Positions 9,516-17,780 of a stretch of DNA of 64,000 nt are shown one piece after another. Under the pieces are notes generated by a model. It ran no database searches. It had not been told where the DNA came from and was given only the letters and a program-made list of their open reading frames with translations. The position numbers and the translations under genes were made by a program. Origin of the DNA: Candidatus Raymondbacteria bacterium RIFOXYA2_FULL_49_16 (GTDB taxonomy: Bacteria; Fibrobacterota; OXYB2-FULL-49-7; XYB2-FULL-49-35); assembly GCA_001789205.1 (NCBI GenBank), contig MFYT01000051.1, forward strand, positions 1 through 64,000, in the 5' to 3' direction. Every line of letters starts with the position of its first letter. The stretch's first letter is position 1.

Positions 9516-10481
9516 ATGAAAACTACTCTCTGCTCCATGATACTAGTCCTTGTCAGCGTCTTTTCCGGGTACGGCAAACCCCTTGACCTGGCCCTGGGCG
9601 CACGGCCCCAAGGCATGGGCTCGGCCTTCATTGCCATAGCGGATGACGCCAATGCCTCGTACTGGAACCCCGCGGCAATGGCCCTGGTTTCCCGCCTTGA
9701 ATTCTCGGTCAGTAACCTGCTGAACCAGGAATTCCTGGGCGTCAACGTCAACATACTCAACGGCATTGTCCCATTGCCGGGTCTGGGTACCCTGGGCTTC
9801 AGCTGGCAAATGGTGAACGCTGGCCTTGAGGAGGGGGATCCTGACAATGAACTCGATTTTCGTGAAGACCATTGGCAGGAACATGTCTTCTCGCTCTCCA
9901 TTGCCCGGAAATTATGGGACAAGCTGCTGGTTTTTCGCAATACAAGCATGGGCATCACCCTTGACCGGTACATGTACAGCACGGACTTCTATGACGGTGC
10001 AGGCCTTGGCTTTGACCTCAGCGTTTTCACGCTCCTGCCCTACGACATCCGGTTCGGACTCATGGCCCGTTCCCTTGCCGCGGAAATGGAAGGCGAAATG
10101 TTCGACCCGGAATTCAGGGCCGGACTGGGGTACGAGCTCACGATAAAAGAAATAAACCGGCTGGTCTTTGCCTCAGACATTGCCCTGAAGAAAAACATAG
10201 AGTACGCGAACACCCCGGAGCTTGAATTCAGGAACATGAACTTCAAAGTCTTCGAAGGCGTGGAATACTCTTTTCTGAAGATCAAGGACTTCACTCCTGC
10301 GCTCAGGCTTGGGACCAACCTCACGCCCCTGAACGACCGGGGTGGCATATGGGCCTATGCGTGCGGCGGTATTGGCGCGACCTACAAAAACTATCGCATT
10401 GATTATGCCTTTATCTACAATTCAAAACCAGAGTTGGGACTTGGAACCCGCCATCATGTTGCCATAAGCTTTTTCCGCTAA
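9516..10481 (+). CDS. PorV/PorQ-like outer-membrane beta-barrel protein
   Basis: This 321-residue protein has a signal peptide and then the family hallmark GARPQGMGSAFIAIADDANA followed by YWNPAAM. That hallmark is typical of the PorV/PorQ/UPF0164 group of FadL-like outer-membrane barrels. The rest is alternating beta-strands, and the C-terminus ends in HHVAISFFR with the terminal aromatic expected of a barrel. In type IX secretion, PorV is a shuttle that receives cargo carrying C-terminal sorting domains. Its position 11 bp behind a giant protein with such a domain suggests a dedicated partner. The start has AAAGGAGG seven bases upstream, and the transcript ends at a strong terminator. Confidence 0.85.
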   Translation: MKTTLCSMILVLVSVFSGYGKPLDLALGARPQGMGSAFIAIADDANASYWNPAAMALVSRLEFSVSNLLNQEFLGVNVNILNGIVPLPGLGTLGFSWQMVNAGLEEGDPDNELDFREDHWQEHVFSLSIARKLWDKLLVFRNTSMGITLDRYMYSTDFYDGAGLGFDLSVFTLLPYDIRFGLMARSLAAEMEGEMFDPEFRAGLGYELTIKEINRLVFASDIALKKNIEYANTPELEFRNMNFKVFEGVEYSFLKIKDFTPALRLGTNLTPLNDRGGIWAYACGGIGATYKNYRIDYAFIYNSKPELGLGTRHHVAISFFR

Positions 10482-10484
10482 AGT

Positions 10485-10525
10485 AAAAAAAGACGGGCAG
10501 TCTTTACCTGTCCGTCTTTTTTTTT
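10485..10525 (+). terminator. rho-independent terminator
   Basis: The stem AAAGACGGGCAG / CTGTCCGTCTTT has a short loop (TCTTTAC) and is followed by a run of about nine T. It begins a few bases after the stop codon of the PorV-like gene, so it separates that operon from the opine-dehydrogenase cluster. Confidence 0.9.
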
Positions 10526-10563
10526 AGACATCGCCCGATTATTATTATATCTTATTATCAGTA

Positions 10564-10605
10564 TCCGGTTTCTGGCATGTCCCCTGCCTATCAATTCCGG
10601 TTTCT
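10564..10605 (+). promoter_or_regulatory. paired 10-bp direct repeats upstream of the opine/mutase cluster
   Basis: TCCGGTTTCT occurs at 10564-10573 and again at 10596-10605, 32 bp apart, which is about three helical turns. The pair lies between the preceding terminator and the first gene of the cluster, where an activator or repressor would bind. No cobalamin riboswitch elements were recognised here despite the B12 enzyme downstream. Confidence 0.45.
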
Positions 10606-10627
10606 TTAATAAAAAAGGTTGGTACGT

Positions 10628-11725
10628 ATGAGCAAGGAAAAACCTGTTTTTTGTGTTATTGGCGCAGGCCACGGCGGCATGGCCATGGCGGCTCACCTTT
10701 CAATCCTCGGATTTGAGGTACGGCTCTTCAACCGGACCTCCGAACGACTCAAGCCCATCCAGATACGGCGCGGCATTGACGTAACTGGCGAAATAACCGG
10801 ATTTGCCCGAATCGAAACCGCCACAGACAACCCCGAGGAGGCACTTTCCGGCGCAGACGTGGTCATGATCGCGATTCCCGCTACCGGTCACCGGTCAATC
10901 GCCGCAATCACTGCACCCTTTCTGAAAAGCGACCAGTACGTTGTCCTGAACCCCGGCAGGACCTTTGGGGCCATTGAATTTCATCAGGTATTAAAAAGCA
11001 AAGACGCAAATACTGACGTCACCATTGCCGAAACCCAGACCTTTCTCTACGCGAGCAGAGTGACCGGGCCTGGCCAGGTGAAAATATTCAGAATAAAAAA
11101 TTCCGTGCCCCTTGCCACTTTTCAGGCCCACCGTATCCCTGGCTGTCTCGATGTGGTACGCAAGGCCTATCCGCAATTCGTGCCCGGAGACAATATATTT
11201 AAAACAAGCTTTAACAACATCGGCGCTATTTTTCATCCAGCACTGGTACTGCTGAATGCCGGATGGATAGAAGACCAATCTGACTTTGAGTTTTATTTCC
11301 AGGGTGCATCGCCTTCGGTCTCAAAAATACTGGATAAATTGGACGCCGAACGGGTAGCAGTCGCGGCCGCACTGGGTATCCAGGCCATGACCGCGCGAGA
11401 CTGGCTCTACTTTGCGTACGGCGCGGCCGGAAAAACCCTGCGCGAATCAATGCGCGCCAACTCCGGCTACCACGGCATCCTTGCCCCGCACCAGACTGAA
11501 ATGCGATATGTGACCGAAGACATCCCCTGTAGTATTGTTCCCATGAGTTCGCTCGGAAGACAGATGAACATACCAACACCAGTCATGGACTCTATCATTA
11601 CCCTTGCCTCTGCCATGCACGGACGCGACTACTATGCCGAAGGCCGGACAATGGAAAAAATGGGCATCGATAAAATGGACCTCAAGCAACTGCGCCTTTT
11701 AGGCATCGGTGAAATGCAGGGATAA
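10628..11725 (+). CDS. NAD(P)-dependent opine (octopine/nopaline-type) dehydrogenase
   Basis: This 365-residue protein has an N-terminal Rossmann fold with the nucleotide-binding loop GAGHGG at residues 12-17. Its C-terminal domain matches the octopine/opine dehydrogenase family: FHPALVLLNAG carries the catalytic His region, and FYFQGASPSVSKILDKLDAE is followed by RVAVAAALG. Such enzymes reductively join an alpha-keto acid to the amino group of an amino acid, giving an N-carboxyalkyl amino acid; related enzymes make opine metallophores. I prefer the ATG at 10628 over an in-frame TTG at 10619. It is the first gene of a three-gene cluster with a B12-dependent mutase (10 bp downstream) and an AsnB-like enzyme. 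No nicotianamine-synthase-like gene is present, so a staphylopine-type pathway is not directly supported. Confidence 0.85.
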   Translation: MSKEKPVFCVIGAGHGGMAMAAHLSILGFEVRLFNRTSERLKPIQIRRGIDVTGEITGFARIETATDNPEEALSGADVVMIAIPATGHRSIAAITAPFLKSDQYVVLNPGRTFGAIEFHQVLKSKDANTDVTIAETQTFLYASRVTGPGQVKIFRIKNSVPLATFQAHRIPGCLDVVRKAYPQFVPGDNIFKTSFNNIGAIFHPALVLLNAGWIEDQSDFEFYFQGASPSVSKILDKLDAERVAVAAALGIQAMTARDWLYFAYGAAGKTLRESMRANSGYHGILAPHQTEMRYVTEDIPCSIVPMSSLGRQMNIPTPVMDSIITLASAMHGRDYYAEGRTMEKMGIDKMDLKQLRLLGIGEMQG

Positions 11726-11734
11726 TCCAACACC

Positions 11735-13588
11735 ATGCGTTCAGACGAAGTTTTTGGTTTCCTGAGACCAGCCATTGACGCCCATACCCTGGGCCTCAGT
11801 ATGGCAGTACAACTGCTGCACGACTGCAATTATACGCCCCTGGTGGCAAACGCGGCTGTGTGCGAGGCCGCAAACGAACCCGCGCAGGCAAACAACAGCG
11901 CCCTCATTGCCCAATGGATTACGGAAACACGCATTACCCGTCTTGGATTCAGCTACCGACTCGATCCGGTCCAGGCCGCGGCCCTATTTGGAAAACTGAT
12001 GTACCAGATCAAGTCCCATCGTCTTTTAGCCGAGGATGGCGGAAAAATAACGCACCTCTATTTCGCGGGCCTGCCTGAGGCCTGCGCGCGTGTACACAGA
12101 GAACAGGGAGACCGTGTCATCCTCTTTATAGGTGACGAGACCCCTGGAGAGACTCTTGAAAAACTGGGTATTCCCCCCGCAGTACGGCCAGCACACATGA
12201 CCGGCGAAATCGAATACGATACCATGCGCATTGCCTTTGCCCGGGACCTTCTGAAGCAGGGAAAGCACCTTGAGATAAAACCCGTGGACCGCTCCGGCTG
12301 CAAAGATCTTGGTTCCCCGCACGAACATCTTGCCGGCCGGCTCGAACAGAGCATGCGGTCCAGACAACTGCCCCTGATGCGTGCGCACGTTGGCCCCTAT
12401 CTTCCAAACCGCGACGAGGCAGTCCGCCTTTTTCTCGAGTGGTCGTCCCAGCTTGCCAAGGCAGGATTCCTCGACGTGCTTTCAATTGGCACATCGCAGC
12501 TTTCTCAGTCCGCGTTTGGCGAACCATGGGAAGGCAAACAGAACGGCGGCGGGGTGCCCGTCAATTCCGCGGACGAGTTCCGCGCAATCTGGCGCGCCGC
12601 GCGACCTATGCTGGTCCGTACCTATGCGGGTACAAAAAATATTCCAGCGCTGGCGCGCATGTACGAGGAAACAATCAACTGCGCCTGGCATGCGCTCTCG
12701 TTCTGGTGGTTCTGCGCCATTGACAACAGAGGCAGCAACAGCGTTGCCGATAATATCACGGAACACTTTGAAACCATCAAAGTGATTGCCGCGGCCGGAA
12801 AACCTTTTGAAGCAAATGTGCCTCATCATTTCTCGTTCCGCGGGGCCGATGACTGTACCTACGTGGCCGCGGGCGTAGTAGCAGCGCGCGTTGCAAAATC
12901 CCTGGGTATACGGCACTACGTGCTGCAAATTATGCTCAATACACCCAAATACACCTGGGGAATCCAGGACCTTGCCAAAGCGCGCGCACTGCTCTACCTG
13001 GTGCGCAGGCTCGAAGACAAAAATTTCACGGTCATTCTTCAGCCGCGCGCAGGCCTTGACTATTTTTCTCCTGATCTGGAAAAGGCAAAGGTGCAGCTTG
13101 CCGCGGTAACCGCGCTCATGGACGATATTGAACCACGCAATACCCAAAGCCCTGCCATGGTCCATGTTGTCAGCTATTCAGAAGCAGCCCATCTGGCAAC
13201 CCCCGCGGTGGTCAACGAGAGCATTAAAATAACCCGGGCAGCGCTCAATGCCTACCGGACCCTCAAAGCGCAGGGTAAAGCCATGGACATGGCCTCGCAC
13301 GCTGAAACAGCCGCACGCACCCAGGAATTGATCGCCGACGCCTCTGCACTCCTGGCAGCCATTGAAAAAGCGGTTCCCGCGCCCTATTCGCCCCAGGGGT
13401 TATACGATATGTTTGCCACGGGATTTTTTCCCGTGCCCTATCTCTGGGAGTGCAAGGAGGAGTTTGCCAGGGCAATCGCATGGCCAACCCGGGTTGTACA
13501 CGGCAGCGTGAAGTGCGTTGACGACACCGGCAAACCGCTCCCTGTTCAGGAGCGCATTGAACAAACCCTCGCATGGAGGAAAAAGTAG
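11735..13588 (+). CDS. fused B12-dependent glutamate-mutase-like enzyme
   Basis: This 617-residue protein looks like a fusion of the two glutamate mutase subunits. Residues 1-130 form a B12-binding Rossmann domain with the base-off motif DAHTLG (D15, H17, G20), a Ser in GFSYRLD (S73) and AG at 111-112 in place of the usual GG. Residues about 190-617 resemble the MutE (epsilon) TIM barrel: GGGVPVNS, EANVPHHF, ATPAVVNESIKITRAAL and a C-terminal PVPYLWECK region. The combined length equals MutS (about 137) plus MutE (about 480). Glutamate mutase interconverts glutamate and 3-methylaspartate by a radical rearrangement; the real substrate here is not known. The neighbours are opine dehydrogenase and AsnB-like amidotransferase, not the mutL/methylaspartase genes of glutamate fermentation, which points to biosynthesis. 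Confidence 0.75.
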   Translation: MRSDEVFGFLRPAIDAHTLGLSMAVQLLHDCNYTPLVANAAVCEAANEPAQANNSALIAQWITETRITRLGFSYRLDPVQAAALFGKLMYQIKSHRLLAEDGGKITHLYFAGLPEACARVHREQGDRVILFIGDETPGETLEKLGIPPAVRPAHMTGEIEYDTMRIAFARDLLKQGKHLEIKPVDRSGCKDLGSPHEHLAGRLEQSMRSRQLPLMRAHVGPYLPNRDEAVRLFLEWSSQLAKAGFLDVLSIGTSQLSQSAFGEPWEGKQNGGGVPVNSADEFRAIWRAARPMLVRTYAGTKNIPALARMYEETINCAWHALSFWWFCAIDNRGSNSVADNITEHFETIKVIAAAGKPFEANVPHHFSFRGADDCTYVAAGVVAARVAKSLGIRHYVLQIMLNTPKYTWGIQDLAKARALLYLVRRLEDKNFTVILQPRAGLDYFSPDLEKAKVQLAAVTALMDDIEPRNTQSPAMVHVVSYSEAAHLATPAVVNESIKITRAALNAYRTLKAQGKAMDMASHAETAARTQELIADASALLAAIEKAVPAPYSPQGLYDMFATGFFPVPYLWECKEEFARAIAWPTRVVHGSVKCVDDTGKPLPVQERIEQTLAWRKK

Positions 13589-13589
13589 A

Positions 13590-15068
13590 ATGTGCGGCAT
13601 AGCGGGAATCATGAAACAAGGCTGTAGCGCAACAGTCAGCGCCATGGTCGACAGCATGGGCCACCGGGGTCCTGACGCCAGAGGTATCTGTGACACCACA
13701 ACAAGCACTTTGGGCCATACACGACTCTCCATTATCGACGTGGCAGGCGGGGCGCAACCAATGGCCGATCCTGTTAATCAGAGCTGTATCGCATTTAACG
13801 GCGAAATCTACAATTTCCCAAAACTGCGGGACGATTTGGGCGCGGAAACATTCACCACGCACAGCGACACAGAGGTCATTCTCAGACTCTTCAGGAACCA
13901 TGGGATTAATCATGTGAGAAACCTTGACGGAATGTTTGCCTATGCCATCGTGAAAGACACTGAAGTCATGCTCAGCCGCGATCCTCTGGGCATAAAGCCT
14001 CTCTATACGGGCATGCATAAGGACGCACTCGTCTTTGCATCGGAGATCAAGGCGCTTCTTCCTCTGTGCGACCGTATTGAGGAATTTCCCGCTGGCCACA
14101 CCTACTCGTCCGCAAAGGGCTGGGAATGCTATTATCATCTTGATGCAAAGGAAGAGACCGTGCGCGACGCAGAGATCGCTGCGGCCGGCATCCGTACTCT
14201 GCTCGAAACAGCCGTGCGCAAACGTCTCCTTGCCGATGTGCCGGTGGGCGTGTTTTTAAGCGGCGGTCTCGACAGCAGTCTCATATCAGCGCTGGCGCGG
14301 CTGCACAAAGACCCGCTCGATTCTTTTTCCGTGGGAACGGAAAAAAGTCCGGACAGAATGTTTGCTTTGCATGTGGCACATTTCCTGGGCACCCGGCACC
14401 ACGAATACATCTATACCATTGACGAGGCCGTCACGGCACTTCCCGAGGTCATCTACCATCTCGAATCGTTTGACTGCTCCCTGGTGCGCAGCGCAATACC
14501 CAATTTCTTCCTCGCGCGCCTTGCCAGCGACCATGTTAAAGTGGCGCTGTCCGGTGAAGGCGCGGACGAACTTTTTTGCGGATACGACTATCTCAAGACC
14601 CTGGACCGCGCGCACCTTCAAACCGAACTCCTCAACATAACCCGGGCGCTCCACAACACCAACCTGCAGCGGTGCGACCGCATGAGCATGGCGCACAGTC
14701 TGGAAGTACGCGTCCCCTTCCTCGACACGGCCATGGTCGATTTTGCGTTTCGCATACCCGTGAACCTTAAATTACCGCTGCCTGCGAACACTGAAAAATG
14801 GATTTTACGTAAGGCCGGAGAAGGTCTGCTGCCCAAAAAGATTGTCTGGAGAAAGAAAATAAAATTTGCCACCGGCGCAGGCCTCGAGGACGCTCTGGCT
14901 CACCACGCTGAAACGCTCATTACCGACAGCGATTTCAGCAGGGAACGGAATGTCGGTGAAGGTATTGTGCTGCGGTCGAAAGAAGAGCTTTTATACTACC
15001 GCATTTTTTGCGAACGTTTTCCCGCGCAAAAGTTCTCCCACCTGATAGGCCGGAGCAGAAGCGTATAA
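13590..15068 (+). CDS. asparagine-synthetase-B-like glutamine amidotransferase
   Basis: This 492-residue two-domain enzyme has an N-terminal class II glutaminase beginning MCGIAG, so Cys2 becomes the N-terminal nucleophile. The segments HRGPD, LGHTRLSI and FNGEIYN are intact. The C-terminal ATP-pyrophosphatase domain has SGGLDSS at 224-230 and SGEGADELFCGY. The start at 13590 is fixed by Cys2 and by GGAGGA nine bases upstream, overriding a longer in-frame reading. It lies one base after the mutase stop, so the two are translationally linked. AsnB adenylates a side-chain carboxylate (aspartate in the classic case) and amidates it with glutamine-derived ammonia. Next to a mutase that may make a methylaspartate-like acid, the true substrate may not be aspartate. 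At about 490 residues it is shorter than E. coli AsnB (about 550). Confidence 0.88.
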   Translation: MCGIAGIMKQGCSATVSAMVDSMGHRGPDARGICDTTTSTLGHTRLSIIDVAGGAQPMADPVNQSCIAFNGEIYNFPKLRDDLGAETFTTHSDTEVILRLFRNHGINHVRNLDGMFAYAIVKDTEVMLSRDPLGIKPLYTGMHKDALVFASEIKALLPLCDRIEEFPAGHTYSSAKGWECYYHLDAKEETVRDAEIAAAGIRTLLETAVRKRLLADVPVGVFLSGGLDSSLISALARLHKDPLDSFSVGTEKSPDRMFALHVAHFLGTRHHEYIYTIDEAVTALPEVIYHLESFDCSLVRSAIPNFFLARLASDHVKVALSGEGADELFCGYDYLKTLDRAHLQTELLNITRALHNTNLQRCDRMSMAHSLEVRVPFLDTAMVDFAFRIPVNLKLPLPANTEKWILRKAGEGLLPKKIVWRKKIKFATGAGLEDALAHHAETLITDSDFSRERNVGEGIVLRSKEELLYYRIFCERFPAQKFSHLIGRSRSV

Positions 15069-15083
15069 CCTGTGAAACCCTGT

Positions 15084-17753
15084 CTACATTCCTGAAATAA
15101 TATCGCGGATACATTCGGCAACCACGTCAGGGTCTGAATTGGCCGGAATCGTGTGGTGCGCCTGAAGTGAACCCACTGATACGGGAGCGCCGAATGAGAC
15201 CGAGGCGTGGGCCGATCCGTTGCCAAAGACCTTCAATTTCCCTCCGGAAGGCCAGATCTCAAATCCGCCGCGCACCCGGACAGGAACAACAGACACGCCT
15301 GTTTCGAGCATTATTTTTCCTATACCCGACCTGAATTTGCCCAGTCTGCCCGTGCGCGTGCGCGTGCCTTCGGGAAAAATGACCAGATTATAACCCTGGT
15401 TGATGATTGATGCGGCTGTCTGCAGAACGCCGCTGATCTCCCCCTCCCGCTCAACAGCAATGAGGTTCGACCGGTTCAGGAACGGGCTGAGCAAGGGGCT
15501 GCTGAGAAGCTCGATTTTTCCCAGGGTAAAGGTCCGCCTGCGGATAGCCCAGGGCAGCAGGGAAAGTATCCAGAAAATATCGAGGTAGCTCTCATGGTTT
15601 GCGCAGAAGAGAAATGGGCCTTTCTGATCAAGATGCTCCATGCCCTTTGGCGTCAGTCCCCAAAATGTCCGGGAGAACGCCTTGCAGCAGGACGGAAGCG
15701 CGTGGAAAAGCAGGCTTGAATTCTCACGTACAACAAGCGGTGGCTGCGGCTGAATTTCAGCACCAGGAACCTGCGGCGCATGGGGCGCGTTTTTTGTTTC
15801 CCTGAGAAAAACCGCAAGATCGCCCAGTGTCTCAATGCGCAGGGCCGCGCTTTCGGGCACGGAACAACGCAGGACCTGTTCAATGCGCGAAAAGAGATCG
15901 AGGCGTTTGAGGGAATCGAGTCCAAGATCGAGTTCAAGGTTTGAACGGGGACCAATCGCCTGGTTTTGTGCTTCAGGGGAAAGTTGTTCAACAAGCTCCT
16001 GTGCCTGCCGGTACTCGGCCGTGGCCACAAGCTCGATTTCGCTCACGGTAAGGCGTACTTCGGGCACTGCATGGCCCGGTGTTTTCCTGGCCGCCTCGAA
16101 CATGGCGCGTAATTCAGGTTTTTTTAATTTCCTGGTGGTGGTGCGCGGCAATGGTTGGAAAACCACGATGAAATGGTTGATCTTCTTGTAGCTGGGCAGC
16201 TGGCGGCCCAGCGTCACAATCTCCTGCCGCACAATCTCCTCGGCATCGGTTACTGTTGAGCGTTTCCTGATCTCTTTGGAAGGAAGAATGACCGCGCACA
16301 CAACCTCGCTTTGGTTCTGGTGCACGCCAAAAACGCCCATGTCCTCAATAAGCGGTGAGGCAAGAAAATATTCTTCAATTTCGTCGGGGTAGACGTTTTT
16401 TCCTGAATCAAGGACAATCAGGTCTTTGCTGCGGCCGCATAAATAGAGAGAACCATCGCTGGTCACCCGTCCCAGATCGCCCGTATGAAACCAGCCATTC
16501 TCATCAAAAACCTTTTTTGTTTCGGTCTCATTGTTATAATACCCCGGAAAAACCGTGTTGCCTTTAAAAAGCACTTCACCCACGCCCGAGGCATCGGGTT
16601 TGTCAATCGTCATTTCATTGCCGTCGAGCACTGTTCCCACTGATGCCTGCTTCGCGTTTTCATAGGGGCACAGGGTAATGGGACCAAAGGTCTCGGTAAG
16701 TCCATATCCTTCAACAATAGTGAAACCCAGACGCCTGAATCCGTAGAAATAGCGCTTTTTGAGCGATGACCCGCCTGAGATGATCAGGTTGAGTTTGCCG
16801 CCAAAACCCTGGTGAACGGTCCCAAAGAGCTTGCGCCTGAACCTGATTCCCAGCACAGGTCCTAAAAGCGTTGAAACAAGGTGCAGAATGGAAAATACCA
16901 TGCGCACGACCAGGCCCTTTGCCCTGACCGTGCGTTCAATATTATCGAAAAAGAGTTCGAGCATTTGCGGCACAGCCGGAAGAATGGTGACCCCTTTGTC
17001 CTTGAGACCTTCGACAATGAGTGGCCCTTTTAGCACTGGCACAAAAACAACCGCTACGCCCGCAGTGAGCGCGGCAGCCACACACGCGGCAAAACCAAAA
17101 ACATGGTGCAGGGGAAGCACGGCCATCATGACATCGGCCGATGTGACGCGCATACGCGGCACACCGCACAGGGGAACTGCGGTAAAATTCTTCTGGACCA
17201 GCACTACTCCCTTTGCCTTACCCGTGGTCCCGGAGGTAAAAATAATGGCGACCGGATCGTCAGGCGCGAACTGCCGCGAAAAAGCATTGTCTCGGGCATC
17301 GCCGTCACTGATAAATTCGCCAAACGTCGCCGCATTGGTATCCGCATCAAATGATACGATCTTCTGTATTGAGGAAAAACGTGTCTTGAGATCGTTGAAC
17401 AGTTTCAGATAGGTGCGCGAACAGAAAACCACTCGTGGTTCGGTGAGTCGCACAATCTCCTCAATCTCAGCCGGAGGGATATTGGGGTCGATGGGGACCG
17501 TGCACCCGCCGGCAAGCGCAATGGAGAGGTGGGCAATGACCCATTCGGGAGAATTTTCACCAATGACAACGCCCTGTATGCCGCGCCTGAATCCCATGCG
17601 CTTCAGGATCGAAACGCACCGGTTGAAGTCAGCATGAAACTCTCCGTATGTCCATGACTGGTATGCGCCGTTGCGTTTTATGTGCAGACAGGGGCGATCA
17701 CGATGCTGTGTGACCGATTCATGCAAATGGTCAAAAAAAACAAGGGGATTCAT
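15084..17753 (-). CDS. acyl-activating enzyme / acyl carrier / PlsC acyltransferase fusion
   Basis: This 889-residue protein has three modules. Residues 1-550 form an AMP-binding acyl-CoA/ACP synthetase with FTSGTTGKAKG (about 172-182), GYGLTETFGP, WFHTGDLG and GKNVYPDEIEE, and the C-terminal lysine region TTRKLKKPEL. Residues about 600-665 are an acyl-carrier-type domain with the phosphopantetheine site LGLDSLKRLD. Residues about 690-889 form a PlsC-type acyltransferase with NHESYLD and FPEGTRTRTG. An enzyme that loads a fatty acid onto its own carrier and passes it to a lysophospholipid or another acceptor is a natural reading, similar in logic to Aas. It converges on the AsnB-like gene with a 15-bp gap, so it belongs to the leftward unit rather than the opine cluster. 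No predicted membrane anchor stands out. Confidence 0.85.
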   Translation of the reverse strand: MNPLVFFDHLHESVTQHRDRPCLHIKRNGAYQSWTYGEFHADFNRCVSILKRMGFRRGIQGVVIGENSPEWVIAHLSIALAGGCTVPIDPNIPPAEIEEIVRLTEPRVVFCSRTYLKLFNDLKTRFSSIQKIVSFDADTNAATFGEFISDGDARDNAFSRQFAPDDPVAIIFTSGTTGKAKGVVLVQKNFTAVPLCGVPRMRVTSADVMMAVLPLHHVFGFAACVAAALTAGVAVVFVPVLKGPLIVEGLKDKGVTILPAVPQMLELFFDNIERTVRAKGLVVRMVFSILHLVSTLLGPVLGIRFRRKLFGTVHQGFGGKLNLIISGGSSLKKRYFYGFRRLGFTIVEGYGLTETFGPITLCPYENAKQASVGTVLDGNEMTIDKPDASGVGEVLFKGNTVFPGYYNNETETKKVFDENGWFHTGDLGRVTSDGSLYLCGRSKDLIVLDSGKNVYPDEIEEYFLASPLIEDMGVFGVHQNQSEVVCAVILPSKEIRKRSTVTDAEEIVRQEIVTLGRQLPSYKKINHFIVVFQPLPRTTTRKLKKPELRAMFEAARKTPGHAVPEVRLTVSEIELVATAEYRQAQELVEQLSPEAQNQAIGPRSNLELDLGLDSLKRLDLFSRIEQVLRCSVPESAALRIETLGDLAVFLRETKNAPHAPQVPGAEIQPQPPLVVRENSSLLFHALPSCCKAFSRTFWGLTPKGMEHLDQKGPFLFCANHESYLDIFWILSLLPWAIRRRTFTLGKIELLSSPLLSPFLNRSNLIAVEREGEISGVLQTAASIINQGYNLVIFPEGTRTRTGRLGKFRSGIGKIMLETGVSVVPVRVRGGFEIWPSGGKLKVFGNGSAHASVSFGAPVSVGSLQAHHTIPANSDPDVVAECIRDIISGM

Positions 17754-17780
17754 TGTACAGGGAAAATAAATTAATGACGC

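Noticed and set aside
10526-10627. Cobalamin riboswitch before the B12-enzyme cluster
   Set aside because: No B12-box or the needed paired elements were found, and the space of about 100 bases is too short.
12482-13165. Long open frame on the minus strand within the mutase gene
   Set aside because: It is a shadow frame of the well-supported mutase gene and has no recognisable domain.
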